From the NCBI GenBank assembly GCA_021521415.1, contig JAIQDT010001100.1, positions 372,001-436,000 on the forward strand: a stretch of 64,000 nucleotides of DNA. The letters are read 5' to 3'. Shown piece by piece: positions 60,003-64,000 of the stretch (positions are counted from its first letter, which is position 1; each line of letters begins with the position of its first letter). This DNA comes from Bidens hawaiensis (lineage: Eukaryota; Streptophyta; Magnoliopsida; Asterales; Asteraceae). Position numbers and translations under genes: made by a program. The notes beneath the pieces were generated by a model. It worked only from the letters and a program-made list of their open reading frames with translations, did no database searches and was not told the origin of the DNA.

Positions 60003-60764
60003 CTATCCATACAGACGATAGGCTAGCCACAAACATAAAAATAACAGCACTGTAATCACCCAGTAACAGTTCCACAGCCGAACTGTCACCCTATCCAAAC
60101 ACCAATGGTGGTAGGCATCTGACTGCTGCAAGTTCAGTACCGTCTGCTGTAATGTCGATAGGCACTGAGTCACGTCCCTCCTCTCCCGGTTAATGTTAGC
60201 TATGGCTATCGAGTGGTCTATCACACGGTCAGTCAGGACAGCCATCCAAGAGTTGTTTCCTGCGTTTGGGAGGTCAGGACGAGAGGTAGGTATACTCAAT
60301 GAACGAGAAGATGAAGTATCTACCCTAGGGCGTGAAGGTCCTCCCCGGTCATGGGTAGATCTGAATGGAATAGAGGTAGGGTCAATCGGGGTTACCCGAA
60401 TACGAGCAGTCTGCCGGACTCGTGCAGTAGCTGAAGTCGTCGGCGACACGTGTATAGGTGGAGTGGGTAATCTGGCTACTCTAGCTGGTGAACGATACTG
60501 ACTGTTAACTTCGCCTTGATCCCTACGTGGTGACCTGGGTGGATAACTATCGCATCTGTAACCGGATAGATCAGGCACATTCCTGGGTAGTTCTCTACAG
60601 AAAACTTCTTCTTCCACCTCTTCCTCCTCCTCCTCCGGTTCCTCTTCTGGGTCCTCCCCTTCTGGATCCTCCTCATCTGGATCCTCCTCTGATTCTTCTT
60701 CGGGATCCTCCTCTACAGATATCACCGGTTCTTCTTCCGGTACGTAGTCGTTATTCCTTGACAT
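60003..60764 (-). CDS. D extra ORF upstream of gag, tail-anchored acidic protein
   Basis: An intact 253-codon frame in sense orientation between PBS and gag, with ATG at 60764 (MSRNNDYVPEEEPVIS), just after an acceptor-like TTTGTGCAG. Residues about 12-53 are almost all Glu/Asp/Pro (EEDPEEESEEDPDEEDPEG). The middle is Ser/Pro/Arg/Thr-rich and probably disordered. A helical stretch follows (RRDVTQCLSTLQQTVLNLQQ), and the C-terminus is one strongly hydrophobic segment of about 20 residues (WVITVLLFLCLWLAYRLYG) ending the protein, as in tail-anchored membrane proteins. There is no signal peptide and no relation to gag or pol that I recognise. It is uninterrupted although pol has four stops. Function unknown; membrane attachment is inferred from the sequence only. 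Confidence 0.7.
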   Translation of the reverse strand: MSRNNDYVPEEEPVISVEEDPEEESEEDPDEEDPEGEDPEEEPEEEEEEVEEEVFCRELPRNVPDLSGYRCDSYPPRSPRRDQGEVNSQYRSPARVARLPTPPIHVSPTTSATARVRQTARIRVTPIDPTSIPFRSTHDRGGPSRPRVDTSSSRSLSIPTSRPDLPNAGNNSWMAVLTDRVIDHSIAIANINRERRDVTQCLSTLQQTVLNLQQSDAYHHWCLDRVTVRLWNCYWVITVLLFLCLWLAYRLYG

Positions 60765-61294
60765 GACTCTGCACAAAGGTTAGTTATAAGAATAATATCT
60801 ATTGCTATGACTAACTATTGTTGAGGAGATTAATTAATTAAACCAAATTTAATATTAATTATATTAGAATATAATATTAGCTTTATCAAGATTTTAATTA
60901 TTATTATTATTATTTAAATCAATATTGAATATAAATGAATATAATATTCATAGTAAAATGTATCATTATCAACAGTATCGTACGTACACATATTCATACA
61001 CCTTGTTCCACATAAACACGTATGAGTGTTACATATATATATACTTTCTCATTACCTTTTATACACATATGTTGCCACTTTTACCTAACCACACGTTCCG
61101 CGATTTCTCCCAGAATTCCCTCGTACAAGCAAGTCTGTTATTATGTTCCGAACCACAATAACTCACTTGCCCTACAAGTTCATCCCGACATCCATCAGTA
61201 TATAATATTAATTTATTATTTAATTATTTCCCAGAGTTAATCAAGCCTACGGTTATATTTTAGGTACCCTAAGGGATAACCTAATCCTTTATAA
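60765..61294 (-). other. D leader between PBS and the extra ORF
   Basis: Non-coding, A/T-rich. No other motif recognised. Confidence 0.6.
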
Positions 61295-61312
61295 CCAATG
61301 GCTCTGATACCA
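61295..61312 (-). other. D primer binding site, iMet type
   Basis: The complement reads TGGTATCAGAGCCATTGG, five bases from the LTR boundary at 61318. Confidence 0.93.
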
Positions 61313-61317
61313 ACTTC

Positions 61318-64000
61318 TGTCACACCCCGACTAGCACAATGCGGAAGCGTAAAACGGGAATGTAACAGACACCTCTGATATCAATACATTGTTTATAAAG
61401 AAACATTACAAACTAATTTACAATATATTACATTTCTTTGTTCTATCATTGTTTAACAGTCTAAGCGATACAAACAAAACTAGTTCGTTAACTATACATT
61501 CTTACTAATAATGCCCTTGCTTCTATTCACATAGCATCAACCACACACTTCAGGCAAGTAACAGATCACCCAATCATTCCGATTTAGGTACACCTGAAAA
61601 GCAGTTTAAAACGGGTCAACTACTAGAGTTGGTGAGTTTCACGAGTTTCAAGAAAACAGTAATGAGTGTTCACAAGTCAACACTTGTAATTATGAAATAA
61701 GTATGTATGTATGTAAATGATGTATGTGATGTAATTATGCTAAGCTACAGTGAAGCCTGGACTGTTCGTGCTGCGTGCCTCCATTTCCCACGCTCAATCA
61801 ACCACTGTGGCTCCCCTTCCGCCCACAACATGTCCCGGTAGCTATGTATAACACTACATAGCCTGTATGTTATAAATATGGTCATGTGCAAACGGCGCTA
61901 TGTGACACGGCAACCAGGCCGATTCCGTTTGGGTTTGTCAACCAATAGTACTATTCACAAGCCAACGGCTCGAAGTTAATCACTGTGATTGTGGGGACTT
62001 TCGTGTGTTAGCACTTAGATAATTCACATCATCACATGTTTCAGATAAGTATATAGATATAAGCAAACATGCTTTTCACCCCAAAAGTTCGTAAAACAGT
62101 TTAAAAGTGGGGTCATGAAACTCACGGTTTTGTAGATATTCCGTACTGTATCAACTCGTGGTTTGTTCAGTCCGCTATCAGTAGTTCCTATAATTAATAT
62201 TATAATAATATTAATATTTTAATATTATTATAATCTCAATACTAAACTGGGCTGTATAACTAATCTGGATGTAGCTGGAACGCCCAGAAAGTGGCAATAG
62301 GCTTAGGTTGTGATGTTGTTCAATGTCTAATACTTAAAACTGAACTTGGCTCAGATTCCCGTTTTCCCAGCTGGACCAAGTTGTTCGTTTACGCGTTCAG
62401 AAAACAGTTATGGGAAAATAAGCTTGGGTAAATGTATTGGTTAATAAAATGATTAAGTTATAAAGAAAGATCACATACTGGGGTCCCGGATTAGCCACGG
62501 GGCCCGTTTCCGCTTATTCAGTTTGATTTGAGAAGAAACGCGCACAATCCACCCGGATTGTCCAGGTTTCTCATAGAAAAGTTCATTTTCACTTAACTAG
62601 TCCAAAAATATGATTTTTGATCACTCTTGGTGTTTTGATATTCCCGCAGATTCACTGGTCGCGAACTTGCCGGTTTTTATAAAAACCGAATTTGTTTAAT
62701 ATTCAGATTAGCATAATTAATTAATCGTTAATAATTAAATTATGAAAATTTAACCACTTATCAATTAAAATATGTATATTTTTATAAAAATATTTTTGGA
62801 ATTTATTTACTGATTTATTAATTTATAAAAATTCATTTTATCAGCTATATTTCGTCTGAAAATCGTCCGTTTACCCCAAACAATTTCCAAAAATTCACCA
62901 AAAATTCCTGAATACTCAAATCATGTCCCAAAACAACCTGTATCAATTCCAGAATGTAAAAAGCTCGTGCGATATTCTTTTCAGCCCAAATTCGGCTGTA
63001 AAAATTCACACGAACGCAAATAAACAAAACACCTTTAAACTTCTCCAAATGATCCCAAAATTCATATGTGACCAAAATACATCAAATCTGAGTTCTCAGA
63101 AAAATTTCATAATTTTTGAAGTATTTTAGCTATTTTTCCCAAATAAACGTCCCAATTCGGTAATAAATTCGTCAAATATTCTCGTATGGTCGAAAAATTA
63201 CCAAATTTAAAAAAGGACTCATTGACATGGTCCCTGATGTCCCTGAAAAATTTCAAGTCCTAAAAATATGCACATCACAACCTTAACCTAAATAGCCCGT
63301 AAGCGAGTGTTTCGGCTTTACCTCAGCGGGTTTGGCTCGTTTCCGACCTTTTAATCAAGTTTTCAGGTTCTTGTGCTTCTAAGCAAGCTAGGTACAAGTC
63401 CTATATCACAAACCAAGCAATATTTCATCAACATAACAGCCCTTATGTTAGGGTTTCGGCTAGTGCACAAAAACGAACTTTTGAACCGTAAAAACGTCGT
63501 TTCAACCCTTTAATCCGTGTTTATGGCCAAAAAAATTATCAAAACAGGTTCCTTACCATGTGTATGATCAAAACATGTTTATGGACCATTTTTAGTATTT
63601 TTACACGGTTAGGAATGATTTTTAGTAACCAAGACATGTTTTTATGGTATTAAACAAGTTCAAACAAGTAAAAAAGCTACTTATTTAAGCTCTTACCTTA
63701 GGGTTTTGGAAGTTTTCTGGCTGAAACAGAAGGGGTGTCCAGAGTTTTCTAAGAAATGATGTTAAAATGGCTTGAACCTAGTTTAAATGTGAAAGAATAA
63801 ACAGGGGGGGCTGCTGATTGCGATCGGACCATCATGGGCCCACCTTGGGCCCATTTTGGCCCAAGTTTCTGATTTCTCAAGCCCAAATACGAAAAGCCCG
63901 GTCCAAATTTAGTTCGGGTTCGGTTTTTGGCGCGAAAAACTTATCGGGTGCGTTAAACAACGCGAAAACTAGTGTTTTTCGGCTAGTTTTGTGTAAAATT
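61318..64000 (-). mobile_element. D 5' LTR, truncated by the window end
   Basis: Aligns base for base with 51920-54602 apart from scattered substitutions and one-base indels (for example near 61938, and near 63360 where TTTT replaces TTT). The AT palindrome recurs at 62199-62234. Confidence 0.92.

Larger units (their letters stand above)
51920..64000 (-). mobile_element. D: chromovirus (Tekay/Del-like), reverse strand, right end cut by window
   Basis: The left (3') LTR is 51920-54980 (3061 bp). The right (5') LTR starts at 61318 and would end about 380 bp beyond the window. The forward-strand start TGTCACACCCCG is identical in both. LTR differences are few (about nine in the first 650 bp by eye), so insertion is fairly recent. 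The internal 6.3 kb has, in element order: PBS, an extra ORF, gag, protease, RT, RNase H, integrase and chromodomain, then PPT. The left flank is ATTTA (51915-51919), so the same bases are expected after the right LTR. Pol carries several stops and deletions, so this copy is non-autonomous. Confidence 0.92.

Overview
The window is a plant (eudicot) heterochromatin-like block made almost entirely of nested LTR retrotransposons and small inverted-repeat DNA transposons. Evidence: tRNA-Asp-type and initiator tRNA-Met-type primer binding sites, Athila/Tat and chromovirus (Tekay/Del-like) Ty3/gypsy proteins, a decayed Ty1/copia element, solo LTRs with 5-bp target duplications, and 8- and 9-bp duplications around hAT- and Mutator-like MITEs. 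No intact host gene, rRNA or tRNA gene was recognised. An Asteraceae genome is possible from general resemblance, but this is a low-confidence guess.

Layout. 1-17452: a decayed Athila-like element (partial LTR, PBS, gag, protease, RT/RNase H, integrase, then a possibly spliced ORF in the env position, polypurine tract and a 1.18-kb LTR). It carries two solo LTRs of one family, A (2541-4542) inside gag and C (9605-13511) between pol and the env-position ORF. 17453-19964: leader remnant and a reverse-strand chromovirus LTR with its PBS. 19965-26541: a broken Ty1/copia element, its RNase H split by solo LTR B (23563-26099). 26551-39680: a 605-bp Mutator-like MITE holding a 12.5-kb pol-less chromovirus-type element E4 (26799-39318), whose 5' LTR is itself split by a reverse-strand pol-less Athila/Tat-type element X (28105-33610). 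39690-44256: spacer with a foldback Mutator-like MITE (40300-41399), an inverted-repeat segment (about 42071-42590) and an hAT-type MITE (42680-43253). 44262-49950: El5, a pol-less Athila/Tat-type element with both LTRs. 50297-51465: a solo LTR of that general type. 51920 to beyond 64000: D, a young reverse-strand chromovirus with 3.06-kb LTRs, gag-pol with chromodomain, and an additional intact ORF upstream of gag that ends in a hydrophobic anchor.

How the parts relate. Autonomous-type elements (the Athila-like one, copia, D) carry enzymes but all are broken here. X, El5 and E4 retain LTRs, PBS, PPT and partial gag only, so they would depend on enzymes supplied in trans. Two signals cross family boundaries and are the main candidates for undescribed biology: clusters of CG-rich odd-length palindromes with a 3-nt centre near LTR promoters of five families, including the same core in a chromovirus LTR and an Athila/Tat-type solo LTR; and a short stem-loop directly upstream of the polypurine tract in all five elements whose 3' junction is visible, with different stem sequences but retained pairing.
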